Below, in pieces: positions 23,093-37,544 of a DNA stretch of 64,000 nucleotides. The position numbers were made by a program, and so were the translations under genes. Each line of letters starts with the position of its first letter. Position 1 is the stretch's first letter. The notes beneath the pieces were generated by a model, which worked only from the letters and a program-made list of their open reading frames with translations, was not told the origin of the DNA and did not search any database. Origin of the DNA: Lepeophtheirus salmonis (taxonomy: Eukaryota; Arthropoda; Copepoda; Siphonostomatoida; Caligidae). The DNA is taken from assembly GCF_016086655.4 (NCBI RefSeq), contig NC_052134.2, positions 37,323,971 through 37,387,970 on the forward strand, written 5' to 3'.

Positions 23093-23650
23093 TTCAGGTA
23101 AATCTGTATTACTTTTCTTCCTGATCAATAAGAGAAGAAGAAGTAGAAGTTCGAAATTGTATTTACAAGTTCTAATAATACGAAAAGAAACAAATCAATG
23201 AATGTGTTTGTCATTTTCGCAAATCATTCGTTCAATACGAGGCCTAACGGATTTACAGGCTTTCAACACATCAACAGACGATACTTTGTTCCAGTACTTG
23301 ACTATGGAGGGATGGAAGAAGTTGATACTGTTGCGTGAATTGGCATAGATCTTCCTCTCTAACTCTCTCTAAAATAAGTAATCCATGGGATTCATTTAGG
23401 GGGAGATAGAAGGCTAGGTATGGGGGTGTCAAAATGACACTTCTATTCTTAAAACAAGTTTAAGGTCTTTCAGGGCTTGTGAAAAGGGCTTGAGTCGTGT
23501 TAAATCGCGAACTCGACACCATTAGCCTCAGCTTTCATCCAAGGTATCATACAGCTAGGCAGGAATTCACAATGCCTGCCTCTAAGGAGATATTGCAGGG
23601 GGGTGTATGACAATGCTCCAAATGACCCCGAAAGTAAGTAGTAATAAAGC
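23093..23650 (-). pseudogene. mariner-like remnant, family M2 (carboxy-terminal part)
   Basis: The minus strand encodes NPMDYLF (third catalytic Asp region) followed, across a TAG, by RELERKIYANSRNS, then KYWNKVSSVDVLKACKSVRP and RIERMICENDKHI. This is the usual end of a Tc1/mariner transposase, where a C-K-S-x-RPRIE block is common. Upstream text is heavily shifted. The left boundary GTTCAGGTAAATCTGTATTAC resembles an end of the element at 37545-38190. Confidence 0.75.
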
Positions 23651-26600
23651 TTATATAACAATCAAATTTATTTTTTAGTACTATGCAATAAAAAAGCATT
23701 TAAAACCAATACAATAAAAACGTATGTTAAGTCAGGGCATAATTTATTTAGTTATGCATGCGTCTATAACATAAATTTATATTTACTTCCGACGACACGA
23801 ATAGGTTATTCGTGTACCATGTACATGTCGTGAAACATGTACCTATTTCTTAAGAAAGGGTTTATGTAATTCTATTATTATTATTTTTATATATTCTATA
23901 GAGTATTAAAAAAAAAAAAATCGGAATGGATCATCTTAAAAAAACAAAACATGCTTTGATGGTTGTTTGATCCATCTATTATCCATTTTTATGAAAAAGA
24001 AATGACAATTTATTAGCTACCATATCTAATACAACAAACAATTTACATAATGTAGTTTTTTTTTTTTTTTTAGAGTGATGATAAAAACATTTCATATTAT
24101 GATTATATAAAAATTCTAAGCCTTCTCATGTCAGTTGCTTTCTTTTCTTCTTTTTTAAAGCATGAATTCTCCCTTTTTTCCCTCAGTGGGTTAGCTATAT
24201 GTAGACTTTCCTATTGAAGACAAAAAAAAAAATATATATAAAAAGATGTACATTATATAGCAATTTTTCCCCTTTTTCGTGTTTCTCTATGAATGCCTAT
24301 GTACACTTTTTTTATAAATGATAAAATCAACTCTCTTTTATTTATTTGAATTATATCGCACTATATATAATGTATGTTTATAATGTTTTGAACAAATTCA
24401 TACGAGGCTTCTGAGGCTTCAAATTTATATATTTTATTCGTGTGTATGAAAACAACTTAATGTAATATTGGATCTCAATATGAAATTAGAATATCGGAGA
24501 ATTATCTCTATATTTCTTTCTCGATTGGGGAAACCGGGACAAGCTACAACATTTTTTTTTTAACATCAAAAAAGCTATACCCATAAAATTTACAGTATCA
24601 TTGTGTTATATAATGCAAATCATTGGGGAAAAAATAACTTTTATTCGATAAATTGAATAAAAACTGTTTTTATTTAGATCGGATGTGAATTATTAATTAT
24701 TTTGCACTCATTTGATATAATTTATTGACTCCTTGAGGATAAATTTCAGATATTTTAATGTTTAGTGCAAAGATGTCCCTTGCAACTTTTTTCGTATTCT
24801 ACTTTATGGTTTATGTATGGTTACTCTTTACAAATAGTATGTTTGTTAGCCCAGGCAAATATCCATAGTGGGATGTGAGAGTATAATTATCTTATTTATA
24901 ATACCTACTGATCTATACTATTAATTTTATTACATATATATTAATACATTGAAGTTAATATTCAACACATTGAAAGGTCAAGTTATGTTGAAGTATTTAA
25001 AAACAAAGTCATTTATTCGAATAATCTTAATTTCTTAATTAAGCAGCGTCAACAAGGACAAGTGCAAAATTACATTTGAATACAACCTTCAGTCAAATGT
25101 AATTGGTAAACAAGTTATTAACTAATAACATGTCAACATATATTCAAACAATGAAAAAATGTTAAATTTTGGCGTGTCTGAGTCAAACCAGGTAATAGTA
25201 GTCAGAAGAAAAAGTGTACAACTGTCTCCGGTATCTTCGATATACTTTTTGAATTCATAACAGCAGAGAATATGCGACGACACATCCGTCTCAAGGGTCT
25301 CTTGTATATGTATATCTCTAAAATAGATATTTTTATGTGTATGTTTTTTACTTGAGCATTCAACTCCAGGGCATTTAAAAAAATAATTGAAATATCAAAT
25401 ATGCTTCTTTTTATTTTAAATGGGCCGATTTTTAGTTTAAATTGAAAAAAATTAGAGATTAGAAAGATATTTTTTTTTTTTTTTTTTTTTTGGGGGGATG
25501 CTAATGAAAATGTCTATTTATCTCAACACTACCTCCAAGACCATATTTACCATTGTTGAATTTTGTACGATCCACAATGTCTTTGATACATATTTAAAAA
25601 TGTGTGTACAAATTTTAAAATAACTAAAGATACTGAATGAACTAGCTTTGGATGTCGGAGGTCTCTTCTTCTTTAGTCGTCTCGAACTGGTTTAGTCCAA
25701 ATACATATTTTAAGGTTAAACAAATAAATAAATAATTTTCAAAATCAATACTCAATGTTGGTATTTGAATGCTGAAAAGATGAAAAAATTATGAAAGGAA
25801 TTTATAAAAATCAGATATTTAATCTGAAATGGGAATTGGAAAATTGAAAGATTTTTTATCTTGGATTACGTCAAATTTGACTCTGTTACCTAATGCCATA
25901 AACCTTTGTTTGGAAAATTACTGATCCACCAAGATAAATGGAGAAAAATTATTTGTTCCAAATAATAAACTGTTGATAACCCCTGTATTGAATGATATTT
26001 CCTAGAATATTAGGGGTAGGTGCTTTATGTTTCAGCCAATAAAAATAGAGTCTCAGTATTGATAAAAAATATATAAGCTTTAAAAAATGTTTATATGTAT
26101 CTTGAAGAGATGTAAATATATGGGATTTTAATTTTAGTGAGCCGTAGGCAACACAAAAACAAGTTCACCAATTTTTACAAAATCTCTGTTGTAGAAACTT
26201 TTTCCTCTAAAAGAATTTAAAAAATATTAAGCCTGCCTCAACTCGTAAATTTAAAAAAAAATACCAAACAAAATATCCCCCTACTCCTTTGCATTTTATC
26301 ATTCGAAACTATGAACTAACATAAACATTATTGAATATTAAATATTGGTGGAATATATTGTCATGGGTTTGAAATGTTGTGAATTTCTATATTAAGTCAT
26401 AATTTTAAAGGATATCAAAATATAAAATCTCTACAAATATTTTTATAGATTTATGTATATATTGTAAATGAAGAGGTTCAATTATGTCATTTTAATTTAC
26501 TTAATCTAAGCAGAATTATGCTATTGAATAATTATAGTTATATATAATATATAATCTTCCATAATACCTACATTTTTATTATGGCCTTTGTAATAGGGGA

Positions 26601-29600
26601 TTCATATACTAAAAATACTTTTTAATACTTAAATGAAAAACATAAAAGTTTATTGCAAAACATATGGCTCCACTCTTCATCAAACTTTCCATTTTTGAGA
26701 TACAATCCTGTAGCTTGTGTCATAAAATCACGCCTGTATTTTTAAAAACCGCATATATATGCATCTACCTATAAAAAATATAATCAAATGATCTTAATAT
26801 CGGCAAATTGTAATGCCATTTGTATTTATGTAATATTTTGCAGATATTGGATGTTCAGTTTAATAGTTCAGATAGGAAAAGTATGTCATTTTATCAAAAC
26901 TTGAAATACAATATATAATTATAAAATGGCCTCCTTCTTATAGAACACTTCCTCAAGTTGGGTTCTGAACTTGGTATGCATCTACAATGGATTTATTTGG
27001 TAAGTATAGCGGACTAGGCTATTCTTTAAATCTATTCTCATAGCAAGTATCTCTTCAATATTGATAATAATTATATGTGCTTAACCCTTTCTCTCATGAA
27101 TTAAAAATAGGTGAAATATATTTTTTTTATTACTTTTATGCAATGTTTTGAGCTTATGAACCATCCCCCAAGAAAAATAAATATAATTTAAAAAATGTTA
27201 AAAATTAACACAATATTAGAATGAATACTAATATAAAACACTAATGATGTATAAAATTAAAGTTCGAAATGCATTTATTACTAGTTAAAAATACTACCAA
27301 GAATTTCATTTCATGCAACACAATTTTTCTTATTATTCCAGTATTAAATAATTTACTTACAATTCCCTAGATATGATTATATAAAAGTTATTGAAACTGA
27401 AAGGATTAAAACAATCGTAAAACAGGTAAACTCCGGTATTTTCGATGCTAAAATGTAGGTACATTTATCATTACACACATATTAACCCGATGATTCTTGC
27501 AGGTTATTCTTTTTTTTTTGTTGATATTTTTTGGATAATATAGACTATTTTCTGAAGTGTTGCTCCTAGGCAACGTTATGAGAGAAAGGGGTAATTAAAG
27601 TTTTACTTAGCAAATCCAATTGGGAAGTTGAAGTACTTTTTTATAGTCCTAGTGAAGATAATGCTATGTAGAGAAAGTTTGTTGCAGAACAGTTAGTACT
27701 GGAAAGACTGGCCCATTTTATTCCAATATTGAGAACAAATACAATCCTACCAAGTGTAAATTTATTAATAATACTCTTTTTTTACGTTATATTTTTTTAA
27801 TGAATGAAATGATTTACATATGTATGGTAATACCAGGACTGAATTTACCATATTTAATCATCCATTGAAATAAATTTGTTTTATGTCTCCTTAAATGAAA
27901 TTTCTTCGTCGATTCAAGCCATTTCACTTTATAAAAAATGTACATGAATTCAATTACAGCAAATGGATTAAATTCTGGAGATAGGTACTATATTAATTAA
28001 ACTATGCAACAGAAGTAAAATCTTCAATGAAAACTTTCAATTTTCTTTTCTAAAAAATCACGTTTTTATAGTATGGTTACAATTCAGAGCCATATTTTGA
28101 CGTGTAATAACTATGTAGCTGAAGATTTAAGGTAATAACAATTTATAAAAATTATCTATGATAATTAGTCAAAAAATAACCTTAATGAAATTTAATTTCC
28201 AAATATTTTTTATGCAACCTTACATTGCTTAACTATAAAATTTTCCATCAGAAAATTAAAAGCTAAACTGAATAAATCAATCAATATCTAAAAATTTTTG
28301 AAAAGAAATCTTTTGAAGTTATTATATAATTATACATTGATCTAAATTACTCAATATTAACGATTTGATAAAATATAAGACTTGGGAAATGATTTGATTG
28401 ATTTATTTGTTCCAGTTAATGGATATTCAATTTTCAATGTCCAAGATAAAAATATTATCAAACCAAAGTTGCCAATTCATGATAGTTTCAACTTTTTATG
28501 ACATCACCATCAAATACCTTTGAAATTGTATTTCATAATGCTCAAATTACATTGTCTAAGAAATTATATTTAAATTTCAGAACTTATTTTGGTTAAGTGG
28601 GATCAATCTTCTGAAAACTTCAAAATTCAAACGCAAAAAACATATTTCTTTGTTGATATAACTTTTTGGTTACATTAGGAAGAACAATGACTTTTAAATT
28701 TCTGTTTAATTTAGTTGAAAGTCTGTCTAGCTAGGGAGACTCTGGGATTTTTTGTTTTCAAATTAAGGTAAAGTTCTTTCATTTTAAGTATAATTTTATT
28801 GTATCTACATTCTTGGATTTTGATAATCGTGGGAAACATTCTAATAAATAGACGTCTGACGATACATGTCACTATTAAATAAATTTAGAAAAAATTGATT
28901 TCTTCAAATGACAATGAAAGCATGATTTTTTTGTGCCACGCTCATATCTTGAATAAAGGGATCAAATATAAAGTTTAGGTACGTAATCAAGTCAACAGAT
29001 TAAACCCCCACACAATATTCTCTTCAAATTAAGATGAATTTATTTCATGATTTATAGTTTCAATCAGTATTAATATATTTTTGATACAATAGAGAAACTG
29101 TTTTGTAATGCTATAGTGTTGGCTAGTGGCGGTCGTCAAGAACACATTTTTTTTCTTGGGCGGAATTAAAAATTATTTTTTATAGAGTGCTTAGAATATA
29201 CTCTTGTATTCAAAAACTATGGTTATTTCTCCTCCCTCCTAGCATAAGGCTTATACTTTAGTTTTGGCTGTAATATATAGCAACTGAAAAGAATATTGAA
29301 GAAAACTTAGCTTCCAAGTAAGATCCTTCGTTTAAATTGATTTTCGTATAATTAGACCCATTTTGTAGAAACTGTAATCAATATATTTTGAAAACTGGAA
29401 TGTTTTTTTACGAATTACTATTACCTTTAATTAGAAAATGATTTAATTCAATTGTGAATGAAGATTATAATTGAAATTTTGAAATTATTGTTAATATCAA
29501 TAATTTATGTGGGTTTTAGTTGGGGGGAGGGGGAGGGGGCAAAAATGCAGTTGCATAATGAGGGTCATGTTGTAAGAATGTACTTACATTTTCGTGAAAT

Positions 29601-31284
29601 TCTATATCATCATTCTCTGTATACTTGCCTTTTTCTATTATCCTCATTATTCATTATCCATGACAGAGAGAGAATCCCTAATGTACGTGTACATAGGTAA
29701 ATATATCTATTCTTAGATAGACATAAGAAAGCAACTAATACACTTTGTTTAATTTCTCTCAAACGTAAACATAAATATACATACAAATGATGAAGACTAC
29801 TTCACAGATGAAGGCAAATCTAAATATGTATCTAGTTTTCTCTTGAGAAATACAAAGTTATAAAAAGAATGAGAGAGTAAAATAAAAAAGTTTCCTAACT
29901 TATAAAAACAAAAAGAAACGAAATGGATTCGGGTCATTGAATGACAAAGTCATGTACTTAATTCGACTATAAAAAATCAACAAAAGTATTCGACACTTTT
30001 GATGCAGTGTTGTGTCGAATAGATTCAAAATGGTGTGTTCTTTACTTGGGGGAGTTTGAATCCATTAGTCTTCTAATTTTAAGCCTTTTATATGAGGTGA
30101 CTTAAAAAAAAAGAAGATTGGCCTTTCCAATTTTTCCTCAAATAAAAAAATGCTCCTATGATCAATTATTTAGTTATTTTCAATCGAATAACGTTTTTTT
30201 AGGAATTAATGTTGTTTTTAATGACTTTATTTTACCTTTTTGAATTTATTTTACTGTCTCGATATTATGTTTAATGACATTTTTTTAACAAGTAATATAT
30301 CTGTTTATTTCTAACAAAGTCTTATTTCTGGAAAAAGGTATGTTTTATTTTATCAGAATACCTTCATTTCTATTTTTTTATAAATCACAAAAAAATATTA
30401 CAAAATTCCCAATGAGGTCCTATATTTTCCAACTCAACTCTATTGTCAATTTTTCAAAAATTTCATCGACCTTATCCTAAAGATTATATTCTAATAAAAT
30501 TGCTCAGTCATATTCATAAGGCCCATACACAATACCAAAAAAAAAAACCTTAGCGTGATTGGTCAAAAATTTAAACATTTAATTTGGCACTGGCTTCACC
30601 CTAATCTTCAAAATATGTTTATACATTTTGTGTTAACTAAAATAAGCACTATTTTATATTAATTTATTAGTATTTACAAACTTATAAAAAATTATTTGAT
30701 TTTCCTGATAGTATTTCCTGTTATGTAACATAAGTAATGGGCAATATTTATGGGGATTCAATATTTTCTAAATATGTACTTACATATATCAAATAAATAT
30801 TATCGTTTATTTGTATGAAATTAAACTGGGTCATTTTCCTTTTCTTTTATACCTTATTTTGATAGATTATCAAAGTAGGTTTGATTAATATGTATTTATA
30901 TCTAATGAGTTATAATTGCAAAAGAGAAACTGCACTCCACCATATCTAGAAAATCGATCATCTAATTAGCACAACAATTGATTTTATGTTTACTTTTATA
31001 AAAGTAGGAAAAGTTGGTATACGAGGCAAGTAGGTATTTTTCAATGTCTAGAAAGTTTTTTAGGAACTGTGTTCCAGCACTTTTTCAACCGCCCGTTTGA
31101 TAAAATTATGAATGAAATATGCATATTCTAACCAAAGACATAAACTCGATTCAACACAAAAGAGTGGTACAGATGAATTGGGAAAATTTTAAAAACCTAA
31201 TAACGAACAAACTAGATGGGTTAGAACCATATTTTTTAATTATTTGAAAGTTACATTTAATTTATTCAATTATTTTTAATGAGA
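23651..31284. other. long gene-free intronic stretch
   Basis: About 7.6 kb with no recognisable gene, RNA or assignable element. A T22-G6 run lies at 25470-25497. A weak hAT-like end (TAGTGGCGGTCGTC) lies near 29128. A G-rich tract (GGGGGGAGGGGGAGGGGGC, about 29522-29540) resembles the MITE G-rich blocks. The open frame at 29458-29700 runs through that tract and is not supported. Confidence 0.4.
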
Positions 31285-31500
31285 TCTGCCTAACTTGAAG
31301 CTTTGGCCATACGAAGCTAGAAGCTTTGCAATTGGACAGGTGATGTAATTCTTTATGAGCTCCACAGACAAATAATACTTGGCACTGGTCTCATGCTCCA
31401 CCAGAGATAGAAATCGCATAGGTTCAGGCATGGGTTGTTTTTAGGCTAAAAATCCGAACTCCAAAAGTGAGGACATTTTATTACCAAGACGTCCTGCACT
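31285..31500 (-). pseudogene. possible mariner transposase C-terminal fragment
   Basis: The minus strand reads PEPMRFLSLVEHETSAKYY, LSVELIKNYITCPIAKLLAS in one frame. This resembles the NPMDF-LWS-LE-K block and following helices of Tc1/mariner transposases with the catalytic Asp lost. No termini were found. The assignment rests on this one block. Confidence 0.45.
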
Positions 31501-33141
31501 TTTTGACTTTGTGAAACAGTACATTGTTTTATTAAAAATGATAATTTCTTCTTTAGGCCACTACACCCATCCAGGAAATGTAATTATTAAAAGTCCAAGT
31601 TAATTATGAATCTTTTTTCTTAGCTGCTTTGATCAAATAATCAAAAACGAAGCTTTATTGCTTGTAAATAAAGAATTGTATACATATTTACAATTTAGTT
31701 TAATACGTATTTTGGCTGCCTAATATCAAAGAATGCAATCGGACATTTTTGTGTGCACTCTGATGCACTCAGTTTATTGATTATAACTGCTGGTATATCA
31801 AGGTATATATATAAAATTATTCGAATAATAACAATACAAATTCATTTTTTCCCCATGTCATAAGGGACTATTTAATGATCATGTCATAAAAGCAACATAC
31901 ATATATATATATATATATATATGTAGACTACTCACAAAATGGAGAAAGCCTTTTATGAGAGTAAGTTATAATATTATAATGATTGTTTGAGTAAGTAATT
32001 GTTTACTTTTATTGCCTTTTATGTTAAAATATAATTGGTATTATTAAATGTACTTCTACATTTCATTTTGTCTTACTCTATGTATATTAAAATAGGTACT
32101 TACATGAAGTATGTACTTGTTTTCAATGCCAGTTTTATTGTTAGTTATTTCTATACGTATGAGTCATAAGAAATTTTGTCTTTTCTTCCAATTGATTTAT
32201 TTAAATAACATCTAAAATATGTTAATTAAAGATGAAGGATTTTGGTAAATATGTTGCCGGTACGTAAAAATAATAGAACATAAAATCAACGTGGCCAGTC
32301 TGACAACTTTAAAATTTTTGAGGGAAAAGCAGTTTACAATATTATTTTAATAAAAGGGCTACTTGTATTTTCTCCTTTTGTATAATATTGTTTCGTGGAC
32401 CTCATTTTAAATTATATATTAGAGTCATTCGACTAATAACTACAAATCTTTGATTTTAATAAGATAAAAAAATATAATAATTTATTTAATTTATATCTAT
32501 AAAATTAGTTACTTGTAGTTTATAACGGAATGGAGTAAGTCAATTATTAATATATTTGTAAGTTATTTTAAGTAAGAATTTAAATTTTGAAAAAAAGAAG
32601 TTTTTTCGTTCATTCAAAATAACAAGTTAAGATCTGATGTTTGGTTTGTTGTCTGAACACATTCAAGAAAAAATATGTATACCTATTCAAGACATTGATT
32701 AAATTTGATGGCAATTAATAGAATTTTATCCAATTTTTAAAACCTGGAGAGGGGGGAGGGGGGCATGACCTCTTCAAACCCAGTGACAATGATCCTTGTT
32801 ATTCATAAATTTATATCTTTGAAATGATTTAATTTCAACGTCTTTTAAAGACTCCATATGTAAAAGCTCTTAATTGAGTTGTTGCTTTTAGATAAAAGTC
32901 AATGAAACATGGAACTAACATTTGTGACCGAAATTAATAATAAGGAAAGCTTTTCATTATATAAATTATTCTTAATTCAGTATTTATCTATCATCAAAAC
33001 ATTCATGAAGAGACTTGGTATACTACTTACCTTATGATTTAACAAATAAATACTTAATTATTCTTACTTTTTAAACATATTACGGATATATATTTGTTGC
33101 AGTTAATTTGTTTGATAATTTAATAGTTATTTAACCCCATA
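31501..33141. other. intronic DNA with simple repeat and family X fragment
   Basis: An (AT)n run lies at 31901-31922. 32270-32355 resembles the 5' part of repeat family X (AAAATCAACGTGG, GGGAAAAGCAGTTTA). A G-rich tract GAGAGGGGGGAGGGGGGCAT (about 32745-32765) recalls the MITE G-rich blocks. No gene is visible. Confidence 0.4.
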
Positions 33142-34360
33142 GTTGCATAAATACGTGGACTATTTGTGGCAAATAATTAAATGTGTAATAAAATTCGTAT
33201 GACGTATTTTTTTGAGAATTATATAATAGAGAATTTATTCTGGTATAAAAGGAAGGCCTTACAAACATTGATGATGTAATGGTCTTCCATGGCTGCCCAT
33301 TGCTCATTGACACTGTCCTTCAATGAGTCCAAACTCGGGTGGTGGGTAGCACATACCTTCTCCTTAATTTACCACCACACACTGTAGTCAAGGGGATTCA
33401 AATAAGGTGATTGGGGTGGTCAAATATTTTTGTTCCAAAATGGCATGTTGGCAGCGAGCCAATCCTGAGTCATTCCAGAGGTATGGGCAGGTGGCCCATC
33501 CTGCTGGAAGATAAAGGGGCCCATTAGAGACCTTGAGGGCCTATGGAAGGACCTTGTCCTTCAAAATCTCCAAGTAGGCCTCTGATATTAAGTCGGAAAC
33601 CAGTTTTGAACCAAATTAGATCCATTTTTGCCCCATTTGATGCAATGGTACCAAACATCATCACAAATGCTGGATGTTTGACTGTGGTGATTGTCTGAAG
33701 CTCCTCAACCATCCCCCTGTTGTCATTCAAGGCCACCACACGGTCACTTGACCTGTTGAACACTTGATCAACAGTGAAATTCTTTTCATCTGACAAAATG
33801 ATGATGCAACTAGCTGGGGCATGCTTGATATCCTTCAGCATGACTTTGCAACGTTCTATGCGCTTATCACGTTGAAGTTGAGACAATAAAGGCCTCTCAA
33901 TCATCCTTAGAGATGGCCACCAACTTCTTTTACAACCCTGGAAATTGTGGCCTTATGAATATTCATGTCTTCAGCCACCTTTGTCATGGAAGTCTTTGGT
34001 TTGGCCATGAAGGCCTCCTTTACCTCATCTATATTAATTTTCCTTTGTCTGCCTGTCCGAACACCTTCCTTCAGATTTTTCCCTCCTTGACAAGCTTCTG
34101 AACCTTGAACACAGTAGTCCTGGATAGTCCAGTGTCCTTGATTATCTCCTTGACAGACATAACGGCACGGAGGAAAGTGGCAACCATATGACGTTTGGCC
34201 TCGTCATTAAACGTAAACGACTTTGTTTGATGCAAGTAAGAAAAACAAAAAAAAAAAAGCCAAAAGATTTACCGAGTTACTTGTGCTAGAATTTTTTATT
34301 TCTGGTTACGGAACCTTGAGAAATAAGCGTTTTAAAAATTATTCCGCGTATTTATGCAAC
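33142..34360 (-). mobile_element. near full-length Tc1/mariner element, broken transposase
   Basis: Inverted ends GTTGCATAAATACG (33142) and CGTATTTATGCAAC (to 34360) are flanked by TA on both sides (33140-33141 and 34361-34362), giving a 1,219-bp element. The minus-strand transposase is nearly complete: MVATFLRAVMSVKEIIKDTG (first helix-turn-helix), QRKINIDEVKEAFMAKPKTS, ILSDEKNFTVDQVFNR (first Asp), IFQQDGPPAHTSGM (second Asp) and SPYLNPLDYSVWW (third Asp). About 36 residues separate the last two Asp, closer to the DD37D (maT-like) groups than to classic DD34D mariners. In-frame TGA and TAA stops near 33417 and 33382, and at least two frameshifts near 33600 and 33905, disable it. Confidence 0.93.
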
Positions 34361-34362
34361 TA

Positions 34363-36828
34363 CCGGTATAACCACATAGATTATATTAATTAAACTTTTT
34401 CACAATATGTAAATTAAAAATTGTTTCAGATATACATAGTGACGTCTAATACTACTTAAATTAGTATTTTCCTCACAAAAAATGTAAAACGTACTTGAAA
34501 AAAAAAATCATACTAAACTGTACAAAAAAAGTGTAAATTTTAATAAAAAACAAAAGTGCAAATTATATTTTTGAAAAAATAAATAGTACGGAGATATAAC
34601 CATTTAAAATATGATATCCAGTAATTCTCTGCAAAAGATTTCGAAATAAATGTTCTTTAAGAGTAGGGGAGAAAATAAAAAGTATATCTTCGAAAATATA
34701 ACGTAGCTAAATCATAGTTAAATATTATATGTGGGAGTTGGTCAAGTTACATAGATGTACTATATATATGTATTTTTCAGAAGTAAAATTTTTAAAGTTA
34801 AACTGAGATCATAGTTTAATTTCAGTCTCCTTTTAGGGAAATATATTTCATTTTGCAAATTATATTTGAACTTTACGTACCAAATGACTCCAAAAATTTT
34901 AATCTAATTTTTAAGGTTGCATAGTTTAATAATAAAAAACTTAAAATCGATCTCGTCTTTGTTATTGGTCCCTAAAAAACGTGCGAAATATATTCAGGGT
35001 AGGGTTGTATTGGTCCTTAATATGGAATAAAAAATCAGAACATTCCATGTCTCATCTTGTCGAGTCCTGTCTCTGCTATCGGTACTTGGAAAAGTCTCAA
35101 ATTTTAAAGCCCCCTCTGGAAGGTATATTTTAGCAATAATATATTTAAGTATCTAAATTTACTAATTGAATTAGTTTGTTAAACTTATGGCAACTCCAAT
35201 AGAAAAGAATAGTTTGTCCTTTTTCCTAATTTGTTACTATGTTACCCATTAGATCCATGATAGGTGAGATTGATTGTTGATGAAAGTTTGATTTAAAAAG
35301 TCAAATTCTATAGATCTGATTTTCCGTCCGATTTAGACGCATCTATGATAATAATATATCTCTAGTTCCAAGAAACGGATTTTTGTGTCTTTTTCGGATG
35401 CATCTGGAAGATGTAGGTCCGAAAGAGACTTAAAATTCGTTGACCAAAAGGTCTCTACTAATTGCTGTTTACTTCTGAAAAAAATAAATAGCTAAATCTC
35501 AGATATTTGATTGATCTACAAATATGCTTTGTCGTGGAATGATAGTTCAATTATTTTTAGTAGATAAGAAAAAGTTAAAATCTTAATCAAATCCCTTTTG
35601 GATCATGTAACAACTTACCTAGAAGTATATCAAAATATATGGATTACAAAACATAAACTTATAAGCAGCTTTTATAAAAAAGATTACAAATTTATTTCGA
35701 TAAATTAAAATTGAATGAATGCAGTCATAGATTACAAAAAGATTTAATTATCAGCATTAAGTTAGTATGAGCAATTGTAGTGATTTGGAGCAATATGATA
35801 CAGCAGGGATTACCAATAGGGCATGTACATTATTTACTTATACATATTAATTTGTTAACACAGATACAGTGAGTAGTGCCGCATCACCGAAAAATAATAC
35901 AACTCCCTAATAATAATTATGAGTATTCGGCCAAGGAATACTAGCTACTAGCTAGAGAAGAACTTCAGACGAATTTAAGTAACCTGTTGAAAAAAGACCT
36001 TTAATTTTATTACTCACTATTATTTGTGAGGTTATGAAAATGATATTAAAAATGAATGGATCATTAAATTAAAATTTTTTTTTGTCGTAAAGTGGTTGTT
36101 CCAAAGATAAGTTGGACAACCAAAGAAGTTAATTTCAAGAATTTACTCTTTTCAAGAAAAAGAAAACTATGAAAACTTCATGACATATGTATAAATTATA
36201 ATAATTACTAATTTAAAAATATTTTAATTTGTAAATATGAAATATTATTAAGTAATATTAACATAAGTTTAAGTTATAACTATCAACCATAAATCTTCTA
36301 AGTTAAAATAGCTAAACAATGCACCGAGGGAACAATACAGTTGTCGTAATCTTACAGAAGAGTAGCGTCCACTAGCAATCAATACTTATATTAGCCCAAG
36401 TGACATTGAGTCACACAAACTTGTGGATATTATATCTTTTTTAGTTTGCTCGTACTCTATTGGTAGACCATAACCTACTTTTGTTGATTCCGATCAATAT
36501 AACGACTATAATATACGCCTCAAAAAATTTACCTTCACTCATTCGATATGCACAATATGTACTATGGTTGTATTGGTACTTATTATGGTACTTTTATTGG
36601 TCCTGGAAAAACATTCCATATTTCAAAAACACACTCTGCATGATATCTGTGTGACAAATATTATATTAAAGTACCTATGTCAGTTTATAAATTGATGTAT
36701 TGAAATTGTATATTTAATGCAGGTTCATCGTTTTCAATTTTTCTTCATTTAAAGACTTAATTAAATTATTTATAATTTTATAAGCATAGAATGTTGATAG
36801 AAGATCCAAGTTAAGGTATATTGAAAAA
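34363..36828. other. intronic DNA with a diffuse GGTCC-rich repeat
   Basis: About 34960-35460 and 36440-36640 contain recurring TATTGGTCC, GGTACTTGGAAAA and CCATGTC/CCATAT-type motifs, perhaps parts of one interspersed family also glimpsed near 13100 and 48050. No gene was found. Confidence 0.35.
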
Positions 36829-36864
36829 TGACGTCATTACTTACTCATATCTAAGATGACGTCA
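36829..36864. promoter_or_regulatory. two perfect CRE palindromes 28 bp apart
   Basis: TGACGTCA occurs at 36829-36836 and 36857-36864, each in an ATGACGTCATT/ATGACGTCATTT context. This octamer binds CREB/ATF bZIP dimers. No promoter is visible next to it, and it lies deep in the peptide-gene intron. Enhancer function is speculative. Confidence 0.4.
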
Positions 36865-37544
36865 TTTCATGAAGATTGTTCAATTGTTTGTCATTTTTTT
36901 TCTCTTTAATATTTATGATAGGACTTCAAAATTTTGGACCGATACGCCCCTATTACGCAGCTGTGAAGTAACCAAGGGTCCGTTCCCCCAGCAAATAATA
37001 TTTCATAAAACACCAAAAGGAAGGAATTCTATATTTTGGAAAAAGTTAAAAAAAACACAACTGAGTGATAAAAAATAATTGAAATTCTCCATTAAAAAAA
37101 TTTAAAATCTGTTGAATTGAACAATGATATCATTAGGTAAATATTGTCATAAATTAATGTAGAAAATGTAAATTCGTATAGAAGAAATATATTTTCTTGT
37201 ATATTAAAATAAGTAACTTATTTATTATTGATACTTAAATACTAAAAAAATATCAATATGTGTTTCTTTACAAAAGTATTTAATTTCTGTAAGAAATCGT
37301 ATATAATATTTTATATCATATATTTTTGTGTGATGCACTTTACTGAAACTCTTTTTTTAAAATGATTTAATGCTGTAATAGGAAACAATGTAGTATTGTT
37401 CTATTAAATATACTAATACAAATATTGAAAATACTATATATCATCTTATAGACATATGGTACGAATTTATCTTTTAAAAAATCCACATCACTAAAGATTT
37501 ATTTGTTAAATTATCTATGTTTATTGTTCAACCATATATATACA
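36865..37544. other. intronic AT-rich DNA
   Basis: The open frame at 36869-37078 has no recognised motif. Nothing else stands out. Confidence 0.4.

Noticed and set aside
25470..25497. T22-G6 run as a possible retrotransposon tail or telomere-like seed
   Set aside because: No adjacent element, target duplication or repeated telomere unit is visible. It is a simple homopolymer.
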